Part shown: piece by piece, positions 12,400 to 23,443 of the stretch
How positions within the stretch are numbered: the stretch's first letter is position 1
How the letters are laid out: the number at the start of each line of letters is the position of its first letter
From: Aporrectodea caliginosa
Lineage: Eukaryota; Annelida; Clitellata; Crassiclitellata; Lumbricidae
Direction: 5' to 3'
DNA: 64,000 nt
NCBI GenBank assembly: GCA_020284085.1
Contig: JACEVL010000341.1
Coordinates: 1,367,571-1,431,570 of the forward strand
Translations under genes and position numbers: made by a program
The notes under the pieces: generated by a model
The model's database searches: none
What the model was told of the DNA's origin: nothing
The model's input: only the letters and a program-made list of their open reading frames with translations

Positions 12400-12830
12400 T
12401 GTTGTTAAGCGAGGTGATGTAAACTGATGTCTGGTGTAGAGCTGATGAAGAAGACCACACGATGTCAGCAATGACCCTATGCCAGACGTAGAGATAATGC
12501 AGAGTAATGGCACCAAAAAGAACCCTGGGGACGACCCAAAAACCGGCAGGAACCAAGGCATATCTGGAGGTGCCAATGGCAGCACAATTGGTGCGCTCTG
12601 ACAAAAAGGAGCGAAGCCATTCAAGAGGTTTATCCACCAGACCAAATGAAGCAGAGGGGGCGATGGAGGAGTATATTATGGTCTACACAGTCAAGAGCCG
12701 AGCTGACGCCAAAAAGAGCCAGAAGAGAGATACGCTCTGCAGTATCCATAGCACCGTAAAGGTCAGATAAGAGGAGGAGTACATGCAAACCATAAGAATC
12801 GCTAAGCAAACTAATAGCGTTGCATAATCA
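12400..12830 (-). pseudogene. LINE A, 5' part: RT fingers/palm
   Basis: The minus strand reads LYGAMDTAERISLLALFGVS and SSALDCVDHNILLHR, then WLRSFLSERTNCAAIGTSR and a degraded GVPQGSVLGP-like block, ending near LLTSCGLLHQLY. This is the RT region just upstream of the YADD box. The next expected residues (YADD...) occur 1.1 kb away at 11,311, on the other side of LINE B. Confidence 0.7.
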
Positions 12831-13146
12831 GAATTAAAATCGAATTTTTTTAATTAAAGGCCTCGAAGCTTGCGTCGTCAGTGACATTTTGAGCAGGCAA
12901 AATGTACCGGTGACATCGGTTCCATCGAGAAGTTAATTAAATAAGAAGAAAACTTTTCCTTGTACTTTACCAGGAAAGGGACGGAGAGCAATATGGAATT
13001 TTTCCCCCAAGAGGACATTTTTTCGAACTGCCGCGCAGATGCTTTATAGAGTATTATGCTTGTTCTTACTTAAAACAATGACCGTGACTGATTTTGTTCT
13101 CTGCAGGATGAATACTTCTCTTGGAACGTTACATTGACGTATCAAT
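12831..13146. other. Upstream region of the GPCR exon
   Basis: No repeat recognised. A pyrimidine tract followed by TTCTCTGCAG at about 13,098-13,107 looks like a splice acceptor, so a 5'-UTR exon may begin near 13,108, ahead of the ATG at 13,147. This is inference only. Confidence 0.3.
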
Positions 13147-13671
13147 ATGGCGGCGGCGACAACCGCGTCAGTGTATATTGGCGAATCCCGATTTATCGCC
13201 AAACAGATGGGCGATTATAAAATTCCTGGTAGCAGAGCAACGAAAGACTCAACAATTTTCGGTTCAGTAACGCAGGACACAAACGATCTCGGTTACATCT
13301 CTGTATCGGAAAATGTCACCGTTGCTCTGGCGAATCTGACAGATCCACAGTACTACAGTCCGTTGTATAAGACGATTGGTTGTTTCTTCGTTACCGTCAT
13401 CTTCGTTGTCGGAATCTTCGGTAACGTAATGGTTGTCACGGTTGTCTGGAGAACAAAAAGTATGCATACGACAACTAATTGTCACTTGGTGTCGCTAGCA
13501 TTCGCTGATATCATACTACTGATATCTGCGCCGCTGCCGACCATTGCGGAATACTTTCTGATTGTTGATCAGTCAATTTTTGGATCTGTCGGCTGTGCCC
13601 TGATGGTGTTTTTCCAGTATCTCGGAGTGAATTTGTCATCGCTCTCCATCACGGCTTTCAGCGTAGAAAGG
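13147..13671 (+). CDS. Peptide GPCR exon 1, thyrotropin-releasing-hormone-receptor-like
   Basis: Rhodopsin-class (family A) receptor, N-terminal half. The first ~75 residues form an extracellular tail with two N-glycosylation sites (NVT at 56, NLT at 63). TM1 (about 77-100) carries the conserved GN pair in GNVMVV. TM2 (about 112-135) has NCHLVSLAFADIILL with the conserved Leu-Ala-x-x-Asp. Cys150 before TM3 is the usual disulfide partner. The exon ends in SVER, the start of the E/DRY motif, with donor GTAAGA after phase-2 codon AG. Subtype is by resemblance, especially FFQYLGVNLSSLSITAFSVE in TM3; ligand is inferred to be a TRH-like peptide. The ATG is the first in frame. Exon 2 is at 15,673. 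Confidence 0.75.
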
Positions 13672-14139
13672 TAAGAAAACGCTAAAATATCTACAAGCAT
13701 TGAGCTCAATTCTTTTAATATCTTCGGTCAGTTTTATTCCGTTGTTTTGACACGTAAAATGCCTTGAAAGATAGGACATTTGAAAGCATTCAATTCAATG
13801 TCGTTAGCATCTACAATTTTCTGAATTTGATAAGCGCCTGAAACTGGACAGGATGATATACTAATATATAATGATAATAATATATATATCATGCGTTAAG
13901 TTTCTCTTTATTGATCATCGTAATAACGTTTAACATTTGCTGAAAAAGAAGTCATTGGGATAAACTCTGTTGATTTAACTTATGATGTAGGCAAAAAATC
14001 TAGTTATCTAGTCAAAATTTGATCATGATTGATAAAGATTTCCGACAACTGAGGATGGCTCTCTCCTTATTGCAGCTATAATTCAGCCTGTCAACTTATG
14101 AGCTTAAGTAGAGTTACAGAACTACGCCTATAGCAATAT

Positions 14140-15672
14140 ATGCCTTCTTTCGCAAGTACACCGCAATTTGCGATGGTGAATTCTAGATAAGACACAGACA
14201 TTTCCATACTGTCTTTTCTAGGTTCATTGCCGTCTATCATTCAATAAGATGTGGCTTGTTATATAGATTTTGTTGCTTAATAACATTAAGTTCAAGGCTC
14301 CATCTATGCCATAAGAACTCTAAAAGCGCCCGGGGCCTCCTCAGAAGTGCTCCACGCGATCACCCGAGCCGCTACAATCGCCCGCATGATGTATGCCTCC
14401 CCTGCATGGTGGGGATTTGCGAGCGCAGATGAAAAATCCCGTCTTGAGGGTCTTGTTAACAGGCTTAAGCGTGCTCGTTACCTACATCCTGACGCACCAA
14501 TGGCTGAAACGCTATACAGCATGCTGCCGACACCGCCCTCTTCCGAGGACAGCGAGTGGAACTATGTAACCTTCGACAAAGGACACACATCTTCTCTCTG
14601 CCAGATATTGAAGGACTCGATAAACTTCATTCCACGAATGCTGTTCAAAAACATATAGGCCTACCATGCAAAGTTATGTAACAACCACTAATAGCAGTCA
14701 CACTAAATCAACAATGGCGTTCTGCTGTTGTATCATGAAATAAACGAATATATACATATACATACAGCTAAGCTACAAATCGCAGGCATATTTCTTGCAG
14801 TAGCAACGGTCAGTTCTAAAATAAGATCTAGAAACAGCATGCTATAGCCCTATACCTTCTTTCGCAGGTATTATATTATATTTGGATACTTATAGAGAGT
14901 CTCTAGCAGTACAGTATACTATAGTAACTATTTAGAGGCGTTCCCAGCATGAGCATCCCAAGAAAACAAGAAAGTCTTCAGGCAGTGGACAGAAGTGGAA
15001 AGACTACCAGCCAATATCTCAGCCAGAATTTGTGGGGAAGGTTATCCCAAGAGGACGGACCCACAATTGCAAAAGCTCGGCGTTGAGAGATGGCATTCAT
15101 GGGCCGGGGGACGAAGAGATCAAATCGAAACATTGCAACCTGCAATCCGATGAATTATAGATAAGATACAGAAATCGTCAATACCTTCTCTCATAGGTGC
15201 ATTGCAATCTCGAATGATTATAGATAAGATACAGAAAAGCTCTTCATTCTTTCCTAGGTACATTGCAATCAGCCATTCGAATGAGTATAGATAAGATACA
15301 GCAAAAAAAACTCTTCATTCCACGTATGATGTTCAAAAACGTTTACTAAGGAAGCCTAAATCAGGACAAACAAAACTAAGCTTATCCACCTGACCTGGCA
15401 AGACTCTAAGCCTAATTTCATTTCACACTAATTGACTCTCGTAGAAGAATCTTGTAACTATAGCTGCGTTAGGACAGCCAGAGTTTATCAATAAACTATA
15501 CAATGCAATACAATGCAATACAATTCTTTCGCAGGTACATTGCAATCTGCCATTCGAATGAGTATAGATAAGATTCAGCAGATCTCTCTTCATTGTTTCG
15601 TAGGTACATTGCAATCTGCCATTCGAATGAGTATAGATAAGATTCAGCAGAAAGCTCTTCATTGTTTCGTAG
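14140..15672 (+). repeat. Intronic array of duplicated exon-2 acceptor sequences
   Basis: Copies of a unit containing a pyrimidine stretch, (T)AG, GTACATTGCAATCTGCCAT and GAGTATAGATAAGATWCAGC. Good copies begin their exon-like part at 15,258, 15,535, 15,604 and 15,673. The last three are 69 bp apart and the last one is the real exon 2 border. Weaker copies sit at about 14,157, 14,223 and 15,197. Each copy repeats the acceptor and the first ~20 exon bases; in all but the last, the frame then meets TAA after about 12 codons. Confidence 0.75.
14330..14660 (+). pseudogene. C-terminal fragment of a Jockey-like reverse transcriptase
   Basis: An open frame of about 100 codons with ITRAATIARMMYASPAWWGF, EKSRLEGLVNRL and the terminal INFIPRMLFKNI. 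This is the usual end of a Jockey/RTE-group RT. An echo of the same end (TTCATTCCACG, then TGTTCAAAAACGT) is found at about 15,314-15,345, so two tails of the family are embedded in the intron. No 5' domains. Confidence 0.7.
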
Positions 15673-16100
15673 GTACATTGCAATCTGCCATCCGATGCGG
15701 GCGCATACAATGTGTACGATACAGTCGTGCCAAGCGAATCATCTTCTTCCTCTGGCTGTTCGGCATCGTCTACTGCGTCCCGTGGCTTGCTCTGGTCACC
15801 TCTCACCAGAAGACATTCGCCAACGGAGTTACCATCGAATCCTGCTCCTTCAAGCTGGCTCGAAAAGACTATCTAATCTACTACATGGCCGATCTGGTAC
15901 TTTTCTATGTCGTACCATTGGTACTGACGTGTATACTCTACGGACTGATTGCCAGTGTTCTCAACTCAAGCGTCCGGCTTGGAACTCCTGGATTGAGGAG
16001 GGATGCTGCTTCCAGAAGGGAAATGGTCGTTAAGAAGGCGAATGGAGCAGCGGCCACGACTTCCAATATGAACAATCAGAAGAGCAGTTCACGTGTACAG
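15673..16100 (+). pseudogene. Peptide GPCR exon 2 (frameshifted)
   Basis: Joined to exon 1 after AG, it reads R-YIAICHPMRAHTMCTI, completing the ERY motif and intracellular loop 2. After about position 15,721 the receptor sequence continues only in another frame: SRAKRIIFFLWLFGIVYCVP (TM4), an extracellular loop with CSFKL (disulfide Cys), and YYMADLVLFYVVPLVLTCIL (TM5). One extra base in GATACAGTCG explains the shift; it may be a sequencing error or a real lesion. The exon ends SSRVQ before donor GTGAGT, where TRH receptors continue into TM6. No TM6-TM7 exon was found downstream in the window. Confidence 0.65.
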
Positions 16101-17920
16101 GTGAGTGGAAGAAAACACTGGCGCTAGAAAATGCGTTTAATGTACTCTAATGTTATCTTATTCAATGTAAACCAGTGTAATGTAATGTAACCAACACTCT
16201 CAAATATATATCCGTCGAAGGCCCGTCTAAATAATGCCTCAGTTCACTACCAACGGCAAATTCATCCGTGTCCGGACGGCGCTCGAATAGTTGGGAACAT
16301 CTTCATCGACAGTCACTCGCAAACACGTAGAATTCTCTTCCAGATAAACGAATTTAAATAAATTGTAGCGTTTCTGCCATTAAGTAATAACCTGGGTTTT
16401 GCAAATGAGATGATGTTTCTGGGTTGTAAATATAGAATTATTGTTTGTGTAGCATTATAAAAATTCAAACTGTTAAGAGTAGTGTCTGGGGCAGACTTTC
16501 AAAAGCCAGAACCTATTGTCTCGTATTAAATCTGTATAGTTATGTTCCTGTTAATCATAATAAAATGCACAAACAAGCCACAAATACTTCATTTTTTTAT
16601 TCGGTTAAAACGGGACAATATTATTACAGTAAACATGATTACTATAAATTCTTATATGTTTTACGTTATAAAAAACCCTAGTTCAATTATTATTGTATGA
16701 TGTATTGGAATTCATATTTATATAGCGTCGTCTGAGAGGCTTTTAGATATGCTGTGCGGTGTTTGCTACCAGATGTATGACATCCATAATTGCCTATATA
16801 ACATGCAGTCCAGTGTTGCTATGCAGACAGTTTTATAGCTTCTATTCACAGGATCTCGAAAGCGTTGATGATATTAGTGTTCAGTTAGCGTCCACGATGT
16901 CTGCAGTTGAGTGTTGTCCCGGATTATTGGACAGCATCCTGCGCCAGTTAAAACCCGCATGCGCGTATAAATCGACTGGGACAAACGCCGCCTTACACTG
17001 CTGTAACTGTTGGTGAGCCTGTTTTTTTTCCATTCAGCTCAGCATCAAAGGTTCGAATCACGATGAATATTTTGTGAAATTTAAAACCCATTGTGCCACA
17101 ATCTGATCAAAACTGTTCAAATATCTGAGGGAAATTACTCGTAAAAATCCCATCAGAAACAGCTGTACAACATAAAACGTCAGAAGTTACGATAATAAAA
17201 CCAGATTTACTGTACATAACGATCCGTCAAGATTTATACAGCTCTTTAAGAAAATTCAGGAAGAGAATCTGTTGGATGATTAATGGGTTCGTATTCTTAA
17301 TCGTTAGCTTCAAATTTCTTAAGCTTAGCGAGGGCACCAGCTTATTCACGAGCGCTGCGTTGTGTCAGGTGCTACATAGCCTACCCTCGCATTAACTTTC
17401 CTAACCTTGCCCCTAACCCTAACTGACGACAGCTTGGCTCTCTTTGCACGGAGGCAATGGGGCGTACTTAATGGATGAGCCAACGGTTGGTTGGACATGG
17501 ATATGTGCAGACAGCCTGTCATCGACCCCAACTACCAAAGGACTTCAGCTGAAATCGAGCGGACTGCCAATAGTAATTGGATGACGGACCGATCCATCCA
17601 TCATAGACAAAAAGATCAACAGAATTTCATGCATATAAAGCAGAAGCAGCCTTGAATCGGCTTTCTCTCGCTGTATCTGACTCGTCCAATCCGTTCGAAA
17701 TCGTCCGGTTATTCGACTGATTACTCAATCTATTCGATATCCGTTGCTATCGAGTTTCTCCGCAAAAATTGCAAGCAGTGCTGTGCGTTGGTGGCTGAAA
17801 TCGTTGCGATTTGCCTATGGTAGTTTCAAACGGACGAGTAAAACGACACCTAACGTCGTCGGTTCGCAACCAATCTGATTGAGTCGGATGGTAGATCAGT
17901 CTGCCTAGATTGTGGATACA
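16101..17920. other. No gene seen
   Basis: AT-rich sequence. A decayed LINE-tail-like stretch (TTTATATAGCGTCGTCTGAG) occurs at about 16,719. GAGGGCACCAGCTTATTCACG near 17,331 matches a dispersed repeat near 8,945. The expected last GPCR exon was not recognised. Confidence 0.4.
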
Positions 17921-18560
17921 GTAGTGATCATCGTTTGATGTGTTTCAAATTATGTGAACGGCGCAATATAAGGCTTTAGATCGTGAATACCTTTATTACG
18001 CAAAACAGGCAGAAACAACATCCAAACGATACAAAACGCACAGCGCCTTAAATAGAGTCAACCGCGGTTCAGCTCACTGTACACACATTGTATTGTATTG
18101 TATTGTATTTGAACACTTGTTATAGCACCTCTACCAGATTGCCCATTCAGAAGCGCTCCATATTACACATACTGCGCAGGACGCTGAATCGGGGAAAGTT
18201 TCACGCCGAAGCGCATGAGCAATTGCGTTTTTATATAGTGAAAGGACTTTGAAACATCAGGGTACCATAGATGCGGCGGCTGTTGAGGTGGATTCGAACC
18301 CGCAACCCTCCGGCTGCAAGGCACCGAACATACCCCTAGGGACACATCCAGCGCCCCAGTTGTCAGTGTGATTGTGTTGTAAGATTGTATTGTAGGTGGG
18401 TATTACACTCGAGGCCCGTATTATAATGGCATACCGAGCCACCCGCTAGTAAAGATCGTTTGATGGGTTTGAAATTATGTGAACTCTGATAAACCGACCG
18501 ACCGGGAAGCTTTATTACCAAAACAGGGGCGCCGGCGCGATACAAAAAGGCTACCAACCC
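17920..18560. repeat. Direct duplication flanking a SINE
   Basis: ATCGTTTGATG.GTTT.AAATTATGTGAAC followed by a CTTTATTA..CAAAACAGG block occurs at about 17,928-18,008 and again at 18,448-18,528. The SINE at 18,117-18,355 lies between the copies. It may be a segmental duplication or two copies of a short repeat. Confidence 0.5.
18078..18355 (-). mobile_element. tRNA-derived SINE, copy with LINE-like tail
   Basis: The minus strand has TAGGGGTATGTTCGGTGCC (A-box region), GGGTTGCGGGTTCGAATCC (B box GGTTCGAATCC), a body with GCAATTGCTCATGCGCTTCG, then a tail GGAGCGCTTCTGA..GAGGTGCTATAACAAGTGT and an (ATACA)n microsatellite at about 18,088-18,112. Head and body match the copy at 27370-27605. The tail resembles the 3' end of the CR1-like elements here. 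Confidence 0.75.
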
Positions 18561-18899
18561 ACTCGGCCACTCAGATCAATGTGCACATGTCATTAAACTT
18601 AGCCCTGCTATACAGTTGAGTGATGGCATTATGTTTATTCATGCATACCAAGGCGAGGCAATCACCCTTATGGTAATGATCTAATAAGTATGTCCTCAAC
18701 AGATTTTGAATAGCAGCGTTTACAGAAAACTACAAATGGAAATGCAATTTACAACGACTTACTTTCGCCAGGAAAGCTAAATTTGGTGTGCCCAGACAAT
18801 TAGTAAAACGTTTAACAGTTTTTCATTTCTTACATGCAGATATAAGTCGATACCCAATTCATTCGATTGTCTTGCTGTTAAAGTGAAGGCAGGAAGGGC

Positions 18900-19275
18900 G
18901 CAGGTCTACTGGGGGATAGGAGTAGGCTTTTGTAATTTGATATGTAAAAGTTCATCTAAACTGGAGGCATGAGAAGCGATACTATTATACGCCCGTAAAA
19001 CGACCGCTTCAAAGGATCGACGTTAATGGTTACAAATCTACAGCCAAACACTAAATGCTCATCCAAATACTTCAGGGAGTCAATCGAGGAAATTGAGTTA
19101 GCACCCAATGACATCGAGTCAATTGACTTGGAACGCACTTTGCCAAATTGCATGCAATGAGACTTAGAACAGTCAAACTCAAGCAAAAGACCGCAGCTGG
19201 TTGAGCAGCAAACAGTCAGCATGACCTGAAGACTCTACTGATGGGGCAAATAACATAATGTCGTCAACACACACA
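18900..19275 (-). pseudogene. Reverse transcriptase palm fragment
   Basis: The minus strand starts with CVDDIMLFAPSVES, a variant RT catalytic box, followed after a frame change by LLLEFDCSKSHCMQFGKV and SSIDSLKYLDEHLVFGCRF, the segment usually seen 40-100 residues after the box. It is a short, truncated non-LTR fragment of a family different from LINE A and B. A pyrimidine-poor unique region separates it from the GPCR. Confidence 0.6.
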
Positions 19276-20099
19276 AAAACAACCATACAAATGATTTTTT
19301 ATGACAGTTCGTATCCAGGGGCGTCTAACCCCCGCCACCTGGAGTGGGAGAACAAACCTCTCCCTCTGATCGATTGCATTAATTTTCGTGTTGCAGGCCA
19401 TTATATTATTGAAACCATCAACCACCAGTTTATGCTCAAAACGTTAAACCCCTTACTTCTGGCAACCGTGGGAGATCGTTCTCCCAACCCCAACCCCATT
19501 GGTAGACGCCACTCTCCGTACCAGCAAGCCCTAAATATTGAAATGAGGACCACTTGTGCCTTTAGCCAAACGTTATTTCGATCTGAAGACCAGATCTGAA
19601 TAATAGATCTGAGGACTATGTTTCTGGTGATTTTCTTTAGAGCCACTCCTACAAGTCTGTTACTTCTACCTTTGTCAATCTTCAAAGACAGTTTCGCTCA
19701 CCTATTCTTCCTCTCGTTCGTTCGTTCGTTCGTTCGTTCATGCATTCAATTCACCATTTATTCGACCATTTGCTATTTCGTTTTATATTCATTTGTTCGC
19801 CCATTCGTTCATTCATTTATTTGACCATTCACCCAATAATTTAGGAAGTAATTCATTCATTCAATTCCACCGCGGACATTCGTTCTATCACTGAAAATAA
19901 CACTCATTTCTACCCGGACACTCTTACTATTGTTATCCTTTTGCTCTGATTAAGGCGGCGTATAACTGACTCCTGGGACCGACCAGAACACAGTTTCTGT
20001 GACAGCTTTGTGACTCAAGAAGTTCCTTCCATGACTGTTTTCCGTATATAAATCTGCGGTCTAGTTCTTTGCAACAAGGAAGGAAATCCGTGTGGCCCA
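19276..20099. other. No gene seen; (GTTC)n run
   Basis: A GTTCGTTCGTTC run lies at about 19,717-19,740 with looser ATTC repeats to 19,865. An open frame at 19,258-19,599 has no recognisable family and is probably chance. Confidence 0.4.
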
Positions 20100-20350
20100 A
20101 TCCTGACCGCACCCATGGGGGCATTTTCCGGTAATACGGTTAGACCGACATTCTTATAGCCACACCGTTAACTGGTGGAACCCTGACCACACCAAAGGGT
20201 GTGTATATCCCCGTAACACGGTTACGCCGACATTCTTATAGCCACATGGTTAATTGGTGAAACCCTGACGGCATCCATGGGTGTGTATATCTCCATAACG
20301 TTGTTATAGCCATACGGTTAATTGGAGTGGACCCATTGGGTTGGTTAACG
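20100..20350. repeat. Three-copy tandem repeat, about 81-bp unit
   Basis: CCTGACSRCA begins copies at about 20,102, 20,182 and 20,264. Shared words are GGTGTGTATATC, GTAACACGGTTA, CGACATTCTTATAGCCACA and GGTTAA.TGG. The last copy is partial. Function unknown. Confidence 0.75.
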
Positions 20351-20739
20351 GAAGTAGTTGTCTCCATTTCCGGTAGTTTCAATCTGCTTTCCATCTTTGG
20401 TGGAATTGGAATATCTTAGACGAATGCGGCGCAGCGTTCTGCCTCTTCTCAGTCGTCGAATTTTATCGTATGAGGAGCACGGATAGGGAGATGCGCTGTT
20501 GCGGAGACTGACCGCCATTTATGCTTCGTTGAATCCGCTTCTGTGAGTGTGCGTATGCGTGCGTTTGTCTGCGTAGTTATGCCTGTGTATCTGTAATTAT
20601 GTCTGACTGGTTGTGCCTCTCTGTGTTTATCTGTCTTTGTCGCTGTGTCTGTCTGTATGTGTCGCTCGCCATATCTCTCCATCTGTATGGCAATTTCTGT
20701 CTGTATATATCTACATGTACGTCGATATGTCTCAATGAC

Positions 20740-20755
20740 GATGTCTGTCTGTCTG

Positions 20756-20831
<76 letters not shown>

Positions 20832-20860
20832 TCTCTCTCTGTCGCTTCGTCTTTATGGCT
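20740..20860. repeat. (CT)n microsatellite
   Basis: A nearly pure CT dinucleotide tract with a few TTT interruptions, inside a wider CTGT-rich region (20,540-20,960). Confidence 0.95.
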
Positions 20861-21082
20861 ATGTTGCAATGCCAGTGTCGTAATGTTCATCTGTATGGCA
20901 TTGTGTCGTTATCTCTGTCTGTCTGCATAGCTGTCTTTTTCTCTTTGCGTCGCTCACTCTCAGTCTGTTTCGCTCGGTCGCTCGGGGAACGACGCAGAAG
21001 AGATCGGTCTGTTTACTGGTAAACGACGGTTTTCGAGCCACTTCGATTTTACGATTTCCGTCGAAAGGATCTGTTTAGGGAA

Positions 21083-23020
21083 CGGATGACGAAGGAAGGA
21101 AAGAGGGAACGGATGACGAAGGAAGGGAAAGAGGGAACGGATGATGAAGGAAGGAAAGAGGGAACGGATGACGAAGGAAGGAAAGAGGGAACGGATGACG
21201 AAGGAAGGAAAGAGGGAACGGATGATGAAGGAAGGAAAGAGGGAACGGATGACGAAGGAAGGAAAGAGGGAACGGATGACGAAGGAAGGAAAGAGGGAAC
21301 GGATGACGAAGGAAGGAAAGAGGGAACGGATGACGAAGGAAGGAAAGAGGGAACGAATGACGAAGGAAGGAAGGAAGGGAGAACGGATGACGAAGGAAGG
21401 AAAGAGGGAACGGATGACGAAGGAAGGAAAGAGGGAACGGATGACGAAGGAAAGGAAAGAGAGAACGGATGACGAAGGAAGGAAAGAGGGAACGGATGAC
21501 GAAGGAAGGAAAGAGGGAACGGATGACGAAGGAAGGAAAGAGGGAACGGATGACGAAGGAAGGAAAGAGGGAACGGATGACGAAGGAAGGAAAGAGGGAA
21601 CGGATGACGAAGGAAGGAAAGAGGGAACGGATGACGAAGGAAGGAAAGAGGGAACGGATGACGAAGGAAGGAAAGAGGGAACGGATGACGAAGGAAGGAA
21701 AGAGGGAACGGATGACGAAGGAAGGAAAGAGGGAACGGATGACGAAGGAAGGAAAGAGGGAACGGATGACGAAGGAAGGAAAGAGGGAACGGATGACGAA
21801 GGAAGGAAAGAGGGAACGGATGACGAAGGAAGGAAAGAGGGAACGGATGACGAAGGAAGGAAAGGGAGAACGGATGACGAAGGAAGGAAAGAGGGAACGG
21901 ATGACGAAGGAAGGAAAGAGGGAACGGATGACGAAGGAAGGAAAGAGGAAACGGATGACGAAGGAAGGAAAGAGGGAACGGATGACGAAGGAAGGAAAGA
22001 GGGAACGGATGACGAAGGAAGGAAAGAGGGAACGGATGACGAAGGAAGGAAAGAGGGAACGGATGATGAAGGAAGGAAAGAGGGAACGGATGACGAAGGA
22101 AGGAAAGAGGGAACGGATGACGAAGGAAGGAAAGAGGGAACGGATGACGAAGGAAGGAAAAGAGAACGGGAGAACGGATGACGAAGGAAGGAAAGAGGGA
22201 ACGGATGACGAAGGAAGGAAAGAGGGAACGGATGACGAAGGAAGGAAAGAGGGAACGGATGATGAAGGAAGGAAAGAGGGAACGGATGATGAAGGAAGGA
22301 AAGAGGGAACGGATGACGAAGGAAGGAAAGAAAGAGGGAAAAGGAAAGATGACGAAGGAAGGAAAGAGGGAACGGATGACGAAGGAAGGAAAGAGAAAAG
22401 GAAAGAGGGAACGAATGACGAAAGGAAAAAAAGAGGGAACGGGCGACGAAGGAAGGAAAGAGGGAATGGATGACGAAGGAAGGAAAGAGGGAACGGATGA
22501 CGAAGGAAGGAAAGAGGGAACGGATGACGAAGGAAGGAAAGAGGGAACGGATGACGAAGGAAGGAAAGAGGGAACGAATGACGAAGAAAGAAGAAAGAGG
22601 GAACGAATGGCGAAAGAAGGAAAGAGGGAACGGACGACGAAGGAAGGAAAGAGGGAACGGAAGACGAAGGAAGGAAAGAGGGAACGAATGACGAAAGAAG
22701 GAAAGAGGGAACGAATGACGAAGGAAGGAAAGAGGGAACGGATGACGAAGGAAGGAAAGAGGGAACGGATGACGAAGGAAGGAAAGAGGGAACGGATCAC
22801 GAAGGAAGGAAAGAGGGAACGGATGACGAAGGAAGGAAAGAGGAAACGGATGACGAAGGAAGGAAAGAGGGAACGAATGACGAAGGAAGGAAAGAGGGAA
22901 CGGATGATGAAGGAAGGAAAGAGGGAACGGATGATGAAGGAAGGAAAGAGGAAACGGATGATGAAGGAAGGAAAGAGGGAACGGATGACGAAGGAAGGAA
23001 AGAGGGAACGGATGATGAAG
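21083..23020. repeat. 27-bp satellite array, about 72 copies
   Basis: The unit begins GGATGACGAAGGAAGG and ends AAAGAGGGAAC, 27 bases in all. Variants have ATGATG for ATGACG, and a few units are expanded by GGAA or GAAA steps near 21,365, 22,150 and 22,325-22,440. Because 27 is nine codons and the unit lacks stops in most frames, very long frames (over 500 codons on the minus strand, LSFLRHPFP repeated) cross the array. These are artefacts. The plus strand is almost all purine apart from one T and three C per unit. Confidence 0.95.
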
Positions 23021-23435
23021 GGGTGAGGGCGACTGATCCGAGACCTAGTCCCGTTGCCCGGGGGAGACGACGTGGACGTACTGAACCACCTCCCGTATGT
23101 ATGTACGGTACGCGAAAGTTATTATGAATTACGTTGGCGTACGTTAACATCAATTTATTTTCTTGTGTGCATCACTCATCTGTTCGTTCAAGTATCGGAC
23201 TCGGTGTCACTGGATTCACTGCTACTATCAGCGCAACCACACTCATATTTCCACTCAACGGCTGTCTAGTGATAATCAAGATCATTTATTTAGTCCAAAA
23301 GACGATCATTTGCATGGCGCATTGATTTTACACTGGTTTTTCCATAAATGTATTTTGTTCATTCTGCAACAGTGCAACTTCAGCTACATTGTTAACGCAT
23401 GCGCACGGTACGGGTACGTTATTCTTTTCGATAAC
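23021..23435. other. No gene seen
   Basis: Unique sequence between the 27-bp satellite and the hAT element. The palindromic-looking target area of the hAT (several GTACG words) is at 23,405-23,443. Confidence 0.4.
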
Positions 23436-23443
23436 GTACGTGG

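Larger units (their letters stand above)
13672..15672 (+). other. GPCR intron 1
   Basis: About 2.0 kb bounded by GTAAGA and TTTCGTAG. It holds a non-LTR RT fragment and an array of copies of its own 3' splice site, both listed separately. Confidence 0.6.

Noticed and set aside
17400..17425. Telomere-like CCCTAACCCTAAC
   Set aside because: Only two units, embedded in ordinary sequence; not an interstitial telomere.
19258..19599. Plus-strand frame of 113 codons
   Set aside because: No recognisable domain, unremarkable composition, surrounded by fossil LINE pieces; likely chance.
21049..23153. Frames of 280-583 codons on both strands
   Set aside because: They lie on a 27-bp satellite whose length is a multiple of three; nine-residue repeats occur in several frames at once and have no recognisable fold.
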